DNA from: Brevibacterium sanguinis
GTDB lineage: Bacteria; Actinomycetota; Actinomycetes; Actinomycetales; Brevibacteriaceae
Reading direction: 5' to 3'
Assembly: GCF_003315415.1 (NCBI RefSeq)
Contig: NZ_QNSB01000008.1
Span: forward strand, 92,280 to 156,279
Length of the DNA: 64,000 nucleotides
Part shown: in pieces, positions 8,020-16,569 of the stretch
Numbering within the stretch: the first letter of the stretch is position 1
Layout of the letters: each line of letters begins with the position of its first letter
Program-made: the position numbers and the translations under genes
Notes under the pieces: model-generated
The model's database searches: none
Told to the model about the DNA's origin: nothing
The model's input: only the letters and a program-made list of their open reading frames with translations

Positions 8020-9267
8020 TCACGCCGAGTGCGGCGCCCCCATGCCCGGATCGATCTGCACGGGACCGTCTGCCGAGGGAGTCACGTCGAAGTCGAACAT
8101 CGCGGTCGGCAGATACACCGTCGCGCAGGCGTTCGGGATGTCGACGACTCCGGAGAAGCGGCCCTCGATCGGGGCGGCGCCGAGCAGCAGGTAGGCCTGC
8201 TCCGGGCTGTAGCCGAACTTCGTCAGGTAGTCGATCGCGTGCAGGCATGCGCGCTGATAGGCGAGGTGGGAATCGAGGTAGCGCTGTTCTCCGTCGAGGG
8301 TCACCGAGGTGCCGGAGAAGGCGAGCCACTCCGAGTACTGGGGGTCGGTGTTCCCGGGTTGGAAGATGGCGTTCTCGGACACTCCGTACGTCGCCATTCC
8401 GTCCTTGATGACATCGACGCGGATGTCGAGGTATCCGCCCATCTCGATGCCGCCGCAGAAGGTGATCTCGCCATCGCCCTGGCTGAAGTGGAGGTCGCCG
8501 GCGGAGAAGTTCGCCCCGTCGACGAAGACCGGGTAGAAGACGCGTGTGCCCTTGGTGAGGTTCTTGATGTCCTGATTGCCGCCGTTCTCCCGCGGGGGAG
8601 CGGTGCGGGCTCCTTCGGCGGCGACCCGGTCGAACTCCGCACCGGTCAGCGTGCCGAGGATGGCGCCGTTGGGCTCGGGCGGCAGGGCGAGGGGCGGTTC
8701 GCGGTCCGGGTCGGTGGCGATGAGCGCGGCTTCACGGGTGTTCCACCTGCCGAGCATGTCCTTGCTCGGGGCCGTGCCCATGAGCCCCGGGTGGACGATT
8801 CCGGTGAAGGACACGTGCGGGACGTGGCGCGACGTGGCCGTGCCGCCGCTGAAGTCCCAGACCGCCTTGTAGGCGTCGGGGAACTGGTCGACGAGGAACG
8901 ATCCCCCGTTCTTCTTCGCGAAGATCCCCGTGTAGCCCCAGCCCTGGCCTGCCAGGGGACCCTCTTCCTGGGGGATGGGCCCGACGTCGAGGATGTCGAC
9001 GATGAGCAGGTCGCCGGGCTTGGCGCCTTCGACGGCGACGGGGCCCGACAGAGCGTGGACGATGTCGACAGGGGCATCCCGGATGTCATCGGCGCTGTCA
9101 TCGTTCTTGATGAAGCCGTCGAACCACTCTCGGCACTCCAGCCGGAACGAGTCACCCGGCTTCACGTGGACTGCCGCAGGGATGTCGGGGTGCCACCGGT
9201 TGTGCCCGATGATCTTCTGGTCGGTGAATGGCTTGGTCGAATCGAGTGGGAACACGACGTCTGGCAT
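8020..9267 (-). CDS. fmdA: Formamidase/acetamidase (FmdA/AmdA family)
   Basis: A 415-residue cytosolic amidase of the FmdA_AmdA family, hydrolysing formamide (or acetamide) to ammonia and the acid. MPDVVFPLDSTKPF, NRWHPDIP, PVDIVHALSGPV, GDLLIVDILDVGP, SFTGIVHPGLMG, NGGNQDIKNLTKG and LHFSQGDGEITFCGGIEMGG are characteristic. Length matches the family. The ATG at 9267 is chosen because GGAAAGGAAG precedes it; the open frame continues upstream to 9636 but those codons overlap fmdB in another frame. The fmdB gene lies just upstream on the same strand, giving the usual fmdB-fmdA pair for nitrogen scavenging. Confidence 0.9.
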   Translation of the reverse strand: MPDVVFPLDSTKPFTDQKIIGHNRWHPDIPAAVHVKPGDSFRLECREWFDGFIKNDDSADDIRDAPVDIVHALSGPVAVEGAKPGDLLIVDILDVGPIPQEEGPLAGQGWGYTGIFAKKNGGSFLVDQFPDAYKAVWDFSGGTATSRHVPHVSFTGIVHPGLMGTAPSKDMLGRWNTREAALIATDPDREPPLALPPEPNGAILGTLTGAEFDRVAAEGARTAPPRENGGNQDIKNLTKGTRVFYPVFVDGANFSAGDLHFSQGDGEITFCGGIEMGGYLDIRVDVIKDGMATYGVSENAIFQPGNTDPQYSEWLAFSGTSVTLDGEQRYLDSHLAYQRACLHAIDYLTKFGYSPEQAYLLLGAAPIEGRFSGVVDIPNACATVYLPTAMFDFDVTPSADGPVQIDPGMGAPHSA

Positions 9268-9371
9268 GGGAACTTCCTTTCCTGGCGGGGGATCGTGCGG
9301 TCGACGATGACCGCGATGGCGCGGATCGTCGTAGTGCTGATCAGGGTGGTGCGGATCGAGGCGGGCGCACG

Positions 9372-9656
9372 TCACGCCCGTGGCAGCTTGGCATGCCGCG
9401 GGTCCCGGCTCACCGGACGTGGGGCACGTCGCGAGCCGGGGACCTGAGAGACCACTCCCGGGGTCTCGGCGGTCCTCTTGGTGGCGTCGATGAGCCTGTG
9501 CGCAGTGCTCGCACCGGCGCCGAGGTGCGGAGACGAGAAGACCGTCGTGGCCGGCGCCCGGCAGCTGGGGCAGGGGATGGTGCTGGGCTTGTCGGTGATG
9601 GGGAATGACTGCTCGATGGTGCCGCAGGTCCTGCATCGGTAGGTGTACGTCGGCAC
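9372..9656 (-). CDS. fmdB: FmdB family zinc-ribbon protein
   Basis: A 94-residue protein. The N-terminal 45 residues form a zinc ribbon with two CxxC knuckles (YRCRTCGTIE and IPCPSCRAPA), the FmdB signature. The C-terminal half is basic and low in complexity. FmdB proteins are described as putative regulators of formamidase. The start is GTG 9656, with a perfect AGGAGG 7 nt upstream. It is separated from fmdA by about 100 nt on the same strand. Confidence 0.85.
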   Translation of the reverse strand: MPTYTYRCRTCGTIEQSFPITDKPSTIPCPSCRAPATTVFSSPHLGAGASTAHRLIDATKRTAETPGVVSQVPGSRRAPRPVSRDPRHAKLPRA

Positions 9657-9876
9657 TGGGCCTCCTGATCGGACGGCGAGGGGAAATATGCGTCTCAGTG
9701 CATTCTTACACCCTGACCAGGCAAGATATCAAGGGTTTCCGTGCAGTCGGAATGTGGACCCCGATATCTTCGCCCGACCTGTCGATCGGGCGGCCCGTCG
9801 CTCGTCATTTGGGCGCAGGAGGCAGCACCGCCTCTTGCTAAGCTCAACGCCACAACGAGAAAGCGCAGGACGAATC

Positions 9877-10296
9877 ATGCGATACACACTGCTCATGCAT
9901 TACCCGGAACCCAAGGAGGGCGAGCTCGAACTCCCTCCGGAGGCGATCGCCGAGGCGCAGACACAGATGTCTGCCTACGTCACCGCCCTCCACCAGGCAG
10001 GAGTCCTCCTGTCCGCCGAGGTGCTCTCACCCTCCCCGCTGACGACGACCCTGACGATGGACGGCGGTGCCGTGCAGGTCAAGGACGGACCGTTCGCCGA
10101 CACCAAGGAGCAGCTCGGCGGCACGTTCGTCATCGACGTCGACGACCTCGACGCCGCGATCGAGTGGGCGCGTCAGGCTCCGCCCCTGCAGTGGGGTGCC
10201 GTCGAGATCCGACCCGGCGCGACTCACGTCGAGGACGGACAATGGGTCTCGGGCACGCGGTCCGACGAGTGCCCGTCCGCCCCGCCGAGCAGCTGA
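9877..10296 (+). CDS. DGPF-domain (YCII-related) protein
   Basis: A 139-residue dimeric alpha-beta-barrel protein of the YCII/DGPF family. It contains the signature KDGPFADTKEQLGG, which gives the family its name, and begins with MRYTLLMHYPE as is typical. Biochemical function is unknown. Its gene directly precedes an ECF sigma factor (29-nt gap), the association that defines ECF42 groups, so it is probably a target or accessory of that factor. ATG 9877 follows AGGA at 7 nt; the longer open frame to 9643 lacks a ribosome binding site. Confidence 0.88.
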   Translation: MRYTLLMHYPEPKEGELELPPEAIAEAQTQMSAYVTALHQAGVLLSAEVLSPSPLTTTLTMDGGAVQVKDGPFADTKEQLGGTFVIDVDDLDAAIEWARQAPPLQWGAVEIRPGATHVEDGQWVSGTRSDECPSAPPSS

Positions 10297-10325
10297 CACT
10301 GTCCTTGACCGAAGGCGAGGGCCGA

Positions 10326-11804
10326 GTGAGCGCGTCCGCTGGCATGGGTGCCGTGGGACCCGGGACCACCCGATCCGGGATCGATGGTGCCGGGGCCCGA
10401 GCGCCCTCCGCGGACGGTGGACCTGACGCCGACACCGCCTCCGCGGACGGTGGACCGGACACGGACACCGCCTCCGCGGACGGTGATGCAGGGACCAGCG
10501 CCCGAGAAGCGGCGGCCGTGAACGAGGTGCTCGCGACCGCGGCCAGGGAGTCGCGGTCGCGGATCATCGCGCTCCTGGCCTCGGCCACCGGTGACATCGA
10601 ACTCGCCGAGGATGCGGTGGCGACCGCATTCGAGCGCGCGCTCCACCGATGGTCCGAGACCGGGATCCCGGACAATCCCGCCGCCTGGCTGCTCACTGTC
10701 GCGCGCAACCACCAACGCGATGTGTGGAAGTCCTCGGCGCACCGTTCGCGAACGGAGTTCGACGAGGCATGGACGACCGCGGATGAGCGCCTATCCCCGC
10801 ATGCTTCGGGGGCCTTCGCCGAGGCGACCGACGAGATCGAGGACCGACGCCTGGCGCTCCTCTTCGTCTGCGCGCATCCGGCCATCGACCCGGCGGTGCG
10901 GACACCGCTCATGCTCCAGGTCGTCCTCGGGTTCGAGGCCGCCGACATCGCCCGGGCGTTCGCCGTCCCGACCACGACGATGGCCCAGCGACTCGTGCGC
11001 GCGAAACGGCGGATCAGGGACGCGCGGATTCCCTTCGTCGTCCCGTCACTGACTGACCTGCCCGCCCAGCGACCCCTGCCCGACCAGGGCCAGGACCGGA
11101 GCCTCGACCGAGCCCTTCCCGACCGACTGACCGCCGTGCTCGAAGCCGTCTACGGCTGCCTGGCGATCGCCTGGGCGGAGAGCCCGGACACCGACCTGGC
11201 GGAGTCGATGAGCCACGAGGCGCTCTTCCTCGCCCGCACGCTGACCACCCTCGTGGATTCCGAACCCGAGGTCCACGGCCTGGCCGCGCTCGTCTCCTTC
11301 TCGCTCTCCCGCGCACCCGCCCGGGGCGGGGACTACGTCCCTGTCGAGGAACAGGACCCCGCCGATTGGGACCGGCGCCTCATCGCCGAGGGTGAGCGGC
11401 ACCTGCGTCGCGCCCTGTCCTTCGAGAGGCCGGGCAGGTTCACGCTCGAGGCGGCGATGCAGGCCGTCCATGCCGATCGGGCCCGGACGGGGCGAACGGA
11501 CTGGTCGGCTCTCCTGGTCCTGGTCAGGGCCCTCACCGTCATCGCGCCCACACTCGGCGCGCGAGTCGCACGGGCCGCGATCACCCTGCGCGCCGACGGT
11601 GCCGAGCAGGCACTCTCCCTGCTCGCCGAGGTGGCCGAGGATCCCGCCGCCGACCGCTTCCAGCCGTATTGGGCCACCCTCGCCGAGGCACTGCGTCGGC
11701 AGCAGCGGACCGTCGAGGCTGCTGCGGCCTATGAGCGGGCGATCGCTCTGACGTCGCATGAGCCGACGGCACGGTGGCTCCGGCACCGGAACGCGGACCT
11801 CTGA
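10326..11804 (+). CDS. ECF42-type RNA polymerase sigma factor with C-terminal TPR-like extension
   Basis: A 492-residue protein. An Ala/Asp/Gly-rich tail (1-60) is followed by sigma region 2 (about 70-145, AEDAVATAFERALHRW and NPAAWLLTVARNHQRD), region 4 (about 180-230, LMLQVVLGFEAADIARAF then TTTMAQRLVRAKRRIRD) and a long helical TPR-like extension (about 260-492) ending in EAAAAYERAIALTSHEPTAR. That architecture plus an adjacent DGPF gene is the ECF42 type, which works without a classical anti-sigma factor. GTG 10326 follows GAGGG; ATG 10344 is an alternative. The N-terminal tail contains an 11-residue unit repeated three times (DNA 10407-10496), which is not part of the family. Confidence 0.88.
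   Translation: MSASAGMGAVGPGTTRSGIDGAGARAPSADGGPDADTASADGGPDTDTASADGDAGTSAREAAAVNEVLATAARESRSRIIALLASATGDIELAEDAVATAFERALHRWSETGIPDNPAAWLLTVARNHQRDVWKSSAHRSRTEFDEAWTTADERLSPHASGAFAEATDEIEDRRLALLFVCAHPAIDPAVRTPLMLQVVLGFEAADIARAFAVPTTTMAQRLVRAKRRIRDARIPFVVPSLTDLPAQRPLPDQGQDRSLDRALPDRLTAVLEAVYGCLAIAWAESPDTDLAESMSHEALFLARTLTTLVDSEPEVHGLAALVSFSLSRAPARGGDYVPVEEQDPADWDRRLIAEGERHLRRALSFERPGRFTLEAAMQAVHADRARTGRTDWSALLVLVRALTVIAPTLGARVARAAITLRADGAEQALSLLAEVAEDPAADRFQPYWATLAEALRRQQRTVEAAAAYERAIALTSHEPTARWLRHRNADL
10407..10496 (+). repeat. 33-bp in-frame tandem repeat in the sigma factor gene
   Basis: TCCGCGGACGGTG recurs at 10407, 10440 and 10473, exactly 33 bp apart, encoding SADGGPDADTA-like units. 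The period is a multiple of three, so the reading frame is kept. Confidence 0.85.
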
Positions 11805-11931
11805 GCGGCACGGCCGGATCAGGCGCGGATTTCCAGGTCGCTCAGGGTCGAATTCCGCGGCGGATGTCGACTCTTATCGACCGGGAGATCCGGTGGACGC
11901 CCACGCCGGGACGCGCGACCGAGTCGTCGTC
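11805..11931. other. Intergenic gap between convergent genes
   Basis: This short gap lies between the sigma factor and the methyltransferase, which are convergent. I see no convincing terminator or small gene in it. Confidence 0.4.
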
Positions 11932-13179
11932 TCAGTCCTCGCCGACCACGAACTCATCGAAGGCCAGGCCGGGAGCAAGAATGTCCGCGGCACGGCGGAT
12001 GCGCTCGGCCGTGAGCTCGCTGATCGTCGTGAATTCCGCACCCGCCGAATCGTCCGCACCCGCAGCCCCGCCGGGGACCCCCGCCGCCACTGCTCCACCG
12101 GACACCCGCGCCCCGACTCGCCGGCGCAGCGGTTCGGGCGTCTGGACGAGGATGAACGTCCGTCTGCCCTCGTCGCGCCGATTGGCCGCCATCACCGCCT
12201 CGGCGGTCGTGCCGGAGCCGGCGAAGAAGTCGAGGACGATCGCATCCGGGTCGAAGAACGTCTGCGAGGCCACGAGGGTCTTCACCAGGTCGACCGGCTT
12301 GGGATAGCTGAACACCCCGCCCAGGCCCAGCCTGTCGAGGTCGTTGTGCCCGCCCAGGGCCTTGATGATCGAGTAGAGCTTCGAACTCGCCTTCTCGGCC
12401 GGGGTCACCCGCACCACGGCATGCTTCCCGCCCGACCACGGGCGCAGGATGTAATCGCCCGAGGCCAGCTTCGCGTCCACCTCGGCGAGCTTCTTCGCGC
12501 CCTTGACCGCGAGGATGTCCTCGTACATCAGGCGCCTCTCCTGACCGCGGACGTAACGGCCGAAGCCCGCGCGGAGCACGTCGGTCTCGACGAGCATCCG
12601 CCTGCCGTCGATGACCTCGAGCTTCGCCGGGGCCTTCTTCTCGGTGAGGAACGGCCCCACCTGCTCGGCGTCCTTCCCCCAGACGTGGACGTAGTCATGG
12701 CCGCGGACGAAGGACGGGGAGTTCCCACCGCCCTTGGCGCGCTGGTGGATGAGGGTGCCGAGCGAGTTCTCCTCGCCGAAGATCTCGTGGCCGAGCAGCT
12801 GCGCCCAGGCGCTCTCCCCGTCGTCGAGGTGGAGGAAGAGGACGCCGTCGTCGCGCAAGAGCTCCCGGGCGAGCATGAGCCGCGGCGTCATGAAGCTCAG
12901 CCAGCTGGCATGGTCGTGGCCGTGGTCCTTGTACGCGAGCGCGCTGCCCGTGTTGTACGGCGGGTCGATGTAGACGACCTTGACGCGGCCGCGGTGCGTG
13001 CACAGGAGCGCGGTGAGCGCGGGCAGGTTGTCACCGACGACGAGGTGGTTCCCGCCGATCTCGGGGACGGCGCGCTCACCTCGGCGGAGGAGGTGAGGGG
13101 AGGGGCGCGAGGAGGAGATCGACTCCCGACCGAGGGCGAAGGCCGCGGCCTTGCCGGGCCAGTCCAGGGTGGTCCTCAT
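11932..13179 (-). CDS. Solitary site-specific DNA (adenine-N6) methyltransferase, beta class
   Basis: A 415-residue Mod-like methyltransferase. The catalytic motif DPPYNTG (about residues 72-78) precedes the AdoMet-binding motif DFFAGSGTT (about 320-328), the beta-class order seen in type III Mod subunits. LSFMTPRLMLARELLRDDGVLFLHLDD between them is typical of that family. No restriction or helicase gene lies nearby, so it looks like an orphan methylase, possibly regulatory or a remnant of a restriction system. Residues 360-385 are Gly/Ala-rich and low in complexity. GAGGAGAAGG precedes the ATG at 13179. It is divergent from lhgO with only 37 bp between starts. The target sequence cannot be predicted. 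Confidence 0.85.
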   Translation of the reverse strand: MRTTLDWPGKAAAFALGRESISSSRPSPHLLRRGERAVPEIGGNHLVVGDNLPALTALLCTHRGRVKVVYIDPPYNTGSALAYKDHGHDHASWLSFMTPRLMLARELLRDDGVLFLHLDDGESAWAQLLGHEIFGEENSLGTLIHQRAKGGGNSPSFVRGHDYVHVWGKDAEQVGPFLTEKKAPAKLEVIDGRRMLVETDVLRAGFGRYVRGQERRLMYEDILAVKGAKKLAEVDAKLASGDYILRPWSGGKHAVVRVTPAEKASSKLYSIIKALGGHNDLDRLGLGGVFSYPKPVDLVKTLVASQTFFDPDAIVLDFFAGSGTTAEAVMAANRRDEGRRTFILVQTPEPLRRRVGARVSGGAVAAGVPGGAAGADDSAGAEFTTISELTAERIRRAADILAPGLAFDEFVVGED

Positions 13180-13204
13180 CCTTCTCCTCGCCGGTGATCA
13201 GTGC

Positions 13205-13216
13205 CAAGATTGCTGT
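13205..13216 (+). promoter_or_regulatory. Leaderless-type -10 box of lhgO
   Basis: CAAGAT (13205-13210) is followed by 6 nt and ATG 13217; there is no Shine-Dalgarno sequence. Confidence 0.45.
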
Positions 13217-14902
13217 ATGAGTATCGCACGTGTGGCAGTGGTGGGCGCGGGGCTCGTCGGCCTGGCCGTGGCCCGGGAAATCAGCGAGCGGTTGCCCGAC
13301 GCGCAGGTCACCGTCTTCGACAAGGAGGATGGTGTCGCGGCGCACCAGAGCGGGCACACCTCGGGGATCGTCGACGCGGGGCTCGAGGAGGAGCCGAACT
13401 CGCTCTCGGCGGCGCTGACCCGCCGAGGCGTGGAGCGGCTGGTGCCCTACATCAGCGAACGCGGCATCCCCTACCGCGAATGCGGGCAGCTCGTCGTCGC
13501 CCAGGACACCGACGACGCCGACCGGCTCGAGGAGATGCTCGCCCGCGCCGAGGCGAACGGGGTTCCGGGAGTGCGCCTCCTCGACCGCACCCGGATGCGC
13601 GAGATCGAGCCGCACTGCCGCGGTGTCCTCGCCCTGTACTCGCCGCACACCGCGGTCATCGACTTCCCCGCCCTCGCCGAGGCCCTCGCCTCCGACGTCA
13701 GGGCCGTCGGCGGAGAGATCCGCCTCGGCACCGAGATCACCGGCATCGATGTCATGGCCGATGAGGTGCGTCTGCGGGCGCGACTCGTGCAGCCTGCGAG
13801 CGATGCCGGGCCCGAGACCGACGACCGGCCGACCGGGTCCGGTCGTGGTCGGGGCGCGGACGGGGCGTCAGAGACGGACGGATCGCGGGGCGGGCACGAA
13901 CCGGGCGGATCTCGGAGCGAGGACGTGTCGGCCGCGCCGGGCGGGCCTCGGCGCGGCGACGCCGCTGACGATCTCGACGAGCAGGTCCAGGAGGTTCCCC
14001 GGACCTACCGCGGTCGCGACGCGGGCCCGGTGATCGGGCTCGGGGATGAGCTGCGCAGCAGGTTCGGCGACAAGTCGTGGTTCAAGCAGGTGGAGGAGAC
14101 GCTCGACAAGTGGGGCGAGAAGATGTCCGGTGGAGGAGGCGACTTCGGCAGCGAGTTCCCGGGTCCCGGGCGCGAGCGCCCGGATGGCGGGCACGGCACC
14201 GACGACGTCCGCCCGGAGCCCGGGACCGGACATCAGCGCACCCGGCAGCCGCGCACCCCGGACGAGGACGCCGGCTCCTTCGATCTCGTCGTCCTCGCCG
14301 CAGGCCTCCACGCCGACCGGCTGGCCGCCACCGCCGGACTCGACCCCGAACCCCGGATCATCCCGTTCACCAGCGACTTCTTCGTCATGGCCGAACCGGA
14401 CGCCGAGGTGGTGGGCGGCGTCATCAGCTCCGTGCCCGACCCCTCGGCACCGCTGACCCGGACCGTCCTGGCCAGAGGGATCACCGGCAGCCTGCTCCTC
14501 GGACCGAACACCTACCCGTCCCTCGGACGCGAGGCCTACGGGCGCCGCGACGTCGACTTCGGCGACCTGGGGTCGACCCTCGGCTTCGGCGGGTTCTGGA
14601 AGTTCGCCTCGCAGAACGCGAAGACCGCGATGCGGGGAGCGAAAGCCGTTGTGAGCACCTCGGCGTTCGTCGAGGGAGTGCAGCGGTACGTGCCCGACAT
14701 CAGGGCGGGCGCGGTGAAGCCGGGACCGCGCGGCGTCCATTCCCAGGCCATCGACGCGACGGGCGAACTGCGCGACGAGCTCATCGTCACCACTCGCGGC
14801 AGGCTGACGGAGGTGAGGAACGTCCCGAGGTGGGGCGCCGCCTCGGCGCTCGCCCTGGCCGAGCACATCGCGGACAGGGCACTGAGGGTCCACCACCGCT
14901 GA
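13217..14902 (+). CDS. lhgO: L-2-hydroxyglutarate oxidase-like FAD enzyme with a large disordered insertion
   Basis: A 561-residue DAO-fold flavoprotein. The dinucleotide loop VAVVGAGLVGLAVAREI starts at residue 6, GHTSGIVDAGL follows at about 47, and the C-terminal half holds AAGLHADRLA, LLLGPNTYPSLGREAY and FVEGVQRYVPDI, all as in LhgO, which oxidises L-2-hydroxyglutarate to 2-oxoglutarate. Residues about 192-353 are an extra block, mostly Gly/Arg/Asp/Pro-rich with one amphipathic segment (SWFKQVEETLDKWGEK), inserted where family members of about 400 residues have a short loop. The reading frame is intact on both sides. The start at 13217 fits a leaderless transcript. A D-specific hydroxyacid dehydrogenase lies at 23.7-26.8 kb. 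Confidence 0.85.
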   Translation: MSIARVAVVGAGLVGLAVAREISERLPDAQVTVFDKEDGVAAHQSGHTSGIVDAGLEEEPNSLSAALTRRGVERLVPYISERGIPYRECGQLVVAQDTDDADRLEEMLARAEANGVPGVRLLDRTRMREIEPHCRGVLALYSPHTAVIDFPALAEALASDVRAVGGEIRLGTEITGIDVMADEVRLRARLVQPASDAGPETDDRPTGSGRGRGADGASETDGSRGGHEPGGSRSEDVSAAPGGPRRGDAADDLDEQVQEVPRTYRGRDAGPVIGLGDELRSRFGDKSWFKQVEETLDKWGEKMSGGGGDFGSEFPGPGRERPDGGHGTDDVRPEPGTGHQRTRQPRTPDEDAGSFDLVVLAAGLHADRLAATAGLDPEPRIIPFTSDFFVMAEPDAEVVGGVISSVPDPSAPLTRTVLARGITGSLLLGPNTYPSLGREAYGRRDVDFGDLGSTLGFGGFWKFASQNAKTAMRGAKAVVSTSAFVEGVQRYVPDIRAGAVKPGPRGVHSQAIDATGELRDELIVTTRGRLTEVRNVPRWGAASALALAEHIADRALRVHHR

Positions 14903-14938
14903 CGGGACGCCGACCCCGCAGAGGAGTGTTCCGCCCCC

Positions 14939-16390
14939 TCACTGCGAGTGGCGTTCGAGGAACTCGTAGACCTCGGTGTCGTCGACGCCCGGCAGAGCCC
15001 CGGGCGGCACCGCCGCGAGGAGGGAAGCGTGCATCCGGGCCGCAGGCATAGCCTGGCTCGCCCACTTCTCCGCCAGCTCCTCCGGGGCCTGCCGGCAGCA
15101 TCCCGGATCGGGGCAGCCCGAGCGGGAGCGGATCGGGGATTCGCGGCCCTCGAACCACTTGACGTGGGCGAAGGGAACCCCGACGCTGATGGCGAAGTCA
15201 CCTCCGGGCAGCACCCTGGCCGTGCACCAGTAGGAGCCGGCGGGGGTGTCCGTGTACTGGTAGTAGGGGCTGAAGCGGTCGGCGACACCGAACACGGTGC
15301 GTGAGGTGAAGCGTTTGCACGCGAACTGACCCTCGATCGCGCCGAGCGGGTCGGTGGGGAAGGGCAGTCCGTCGTTCGAGTACGCCTTGTGGATCGTGCC
15401 CGAGGTGTGGACCTTCATGAAGTGGACGGGCAGACCCAGGTGCTCGGTCGCGAGGTTCGTGAACCGGTGCGCTGCCATCTCGTAGCCGACCCCGAACACG
15501 TCCCTCAGATGCTCGACGGACAGCTCGCGCTTCCGCTTCGCCTCGGTGAGGATCGGCACCGCCGCGCTCTCGGGCAGCAGCACCGCGGCGGCGAGGTAGT
15601 TGGCCTCGACCCGCTGCTGGAGGAACTCGCGGAAGTCCTTGGGGGAATCCTGCCCGAGGACATGCTGGGCCAGAGCGGTGAGCATGTGCGAGCGCGGATC
15701 GAAGGCGGCGTCCTCGTTCGACAGGTAGAGGCGCCGGTTGACGGTGTCGGAGATCGACCGGGTCGACTTCGGCAGGTCGGAGACGTAGTGGAGGCTGAAC
15801 CCGAGCTTCTCCGCGATCATCGCCGTCTGGCGCTGGGAGACCGTGCCGGACTCGTAGCCGACGAGGTCGAGCAGCTCCGCGGCCTGCGCCTCGAGCTCGG
15901 GGAAGTAGTTGTTCCTCGCCCGCATCCTCTCCCGCAGCTCGCGATTGGCCCGCCGCGCCTCCTCGGGCGTCGCAGCCCTGCGGGCGAGCACCTCGGCGAG
16001 CTGACGCTGCAGACCGACGATCGCCTCGAGGGCATCGTGGGGCAGGGACTTCGTGCGCACCTGCGGCAGTCCCAGCGAGGAGTACATGGGGGAGGCCTGG
16101 TAGCGCTCGGCCTCGAGCTCGAGGGCCTGCCGGTCGTCGACCGGGGTGGGGTCGAGGAGATCGGCGATATCGACGTCGAGGGACGTGGCGATGGCGGTGA
16201 GCAGTGACACGGAAGTTTCTCGCTTCCCGTTCTCGATCGTCGAGATCTGCGAGGCCGCACGCCCTACGCGTTCACCCAGGTCACTGAGCGTCAGACCGCG
16301 CTGTTTGCGAAAGAATCGGATTCTTCTGCCGACGCTGAGGCTGTCGGGTTGGGGCTCGTCGACGAGTGGATCGGCGATCTGCTGGGTCAT
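14939..16390 (-). CDS. ramB: RamB-like transcriptional regulator of acetate/glyoxylate metabolism
   Basis: A 483-residue protein: XRE helix-turn-helix (about 20-80, GRRIRFFRKQRGLTLSDLG then QISTIENGKRE), an IrrE/ImmA-like DUF955 segment in the middle, and the C-terminal short-chain fatty acyl regulator domain with clustered Cys (CPDPGCCRQAPEELAEKW). This is the architecture of RamB, which represses aceA/aceB in Corynebacterium. It is divergent from aceA, consistent with that role. ATG 16390 follows GGAGG at 9 nt. I could not identify a clear RamB consensus site in the 179-bp intergenic region, so autoregulation and aceA control are inferred from position. Confidence 0.88.
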   Translation of the reverse strand: MTQQIADPLVDEPQPDSLSVGRRIRFFRKQRGLTLSDLGERVGRAASQISTIENGKRETSVSLLTAIATSLDVDIADLLDPTPVDDRQALELEAERYQASPMYSSLGLPQVRTKSLPHDALEAIVGLQRQLAEVLARRAATPEEARRANRELRERMRARNNYFPELEAQAAELLDLVGYESGTVSQRQTAMIAEKLGFSLHYVSDLPKSTRSISDTVNRRLYLSNEDAAFDPRSHMLTALAQHVLGQDSPKDFREFLQQRVEANYLAAAVLLPESAAVPILTEAKRKRELSVEHLRDVFGVGYEMAAHRFTNLATEHLGLPVHFMKVHTSGTIHKAYSNDGLPFPTDPLGAIEGQFACKRFTSRTVFGVADRFSPYYQYTDTPAGSYWCTARVLPGGDFAISVGVPFAHVKWFEGRESPIRSRSGCPDPGCCRQAPEELAEKWASQAMPAARMHASLLAAVPPGALPGVDDTEVYEFLERHSQ

Positions 16391-16569
16391 GACGGCTTCC
16401 TCCGAGGATGGGGGCGTGTGGAAGGGCGATGGGACAAGTATGTCAGAGGTCACAAATTCCGTAAACGAGAAGAATCGGTGTTTTTCATCGGATATTTGCC
16501 TGCTGAGCTCTCTCCGACCGCGACAGAATGACAACACGGACACCGAATCGATGAAATCGAGGAGCAGAC

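Noticed and set aside
9277..9636. N-terminal extension of FmdA up to 9636
   Set aside because: It overlaps fmdB in another frame and has no FmdA similarity; GGAAAGGAAG before ATG 9267 fixes the start.
11758..13197. 479-codon + strand frame opposite the DNA methyltransferase
   Set aside because: Methyltransferase motifs DPPY and FxGxG are intact on the minus strand; the + frame is a shadow.
16391..16569. RamB consensus site between the RamB-like gene and aceA
   Set aside because: I looked for a TTTGCAAA-like element and found no convincing match, so no operator is claimed.
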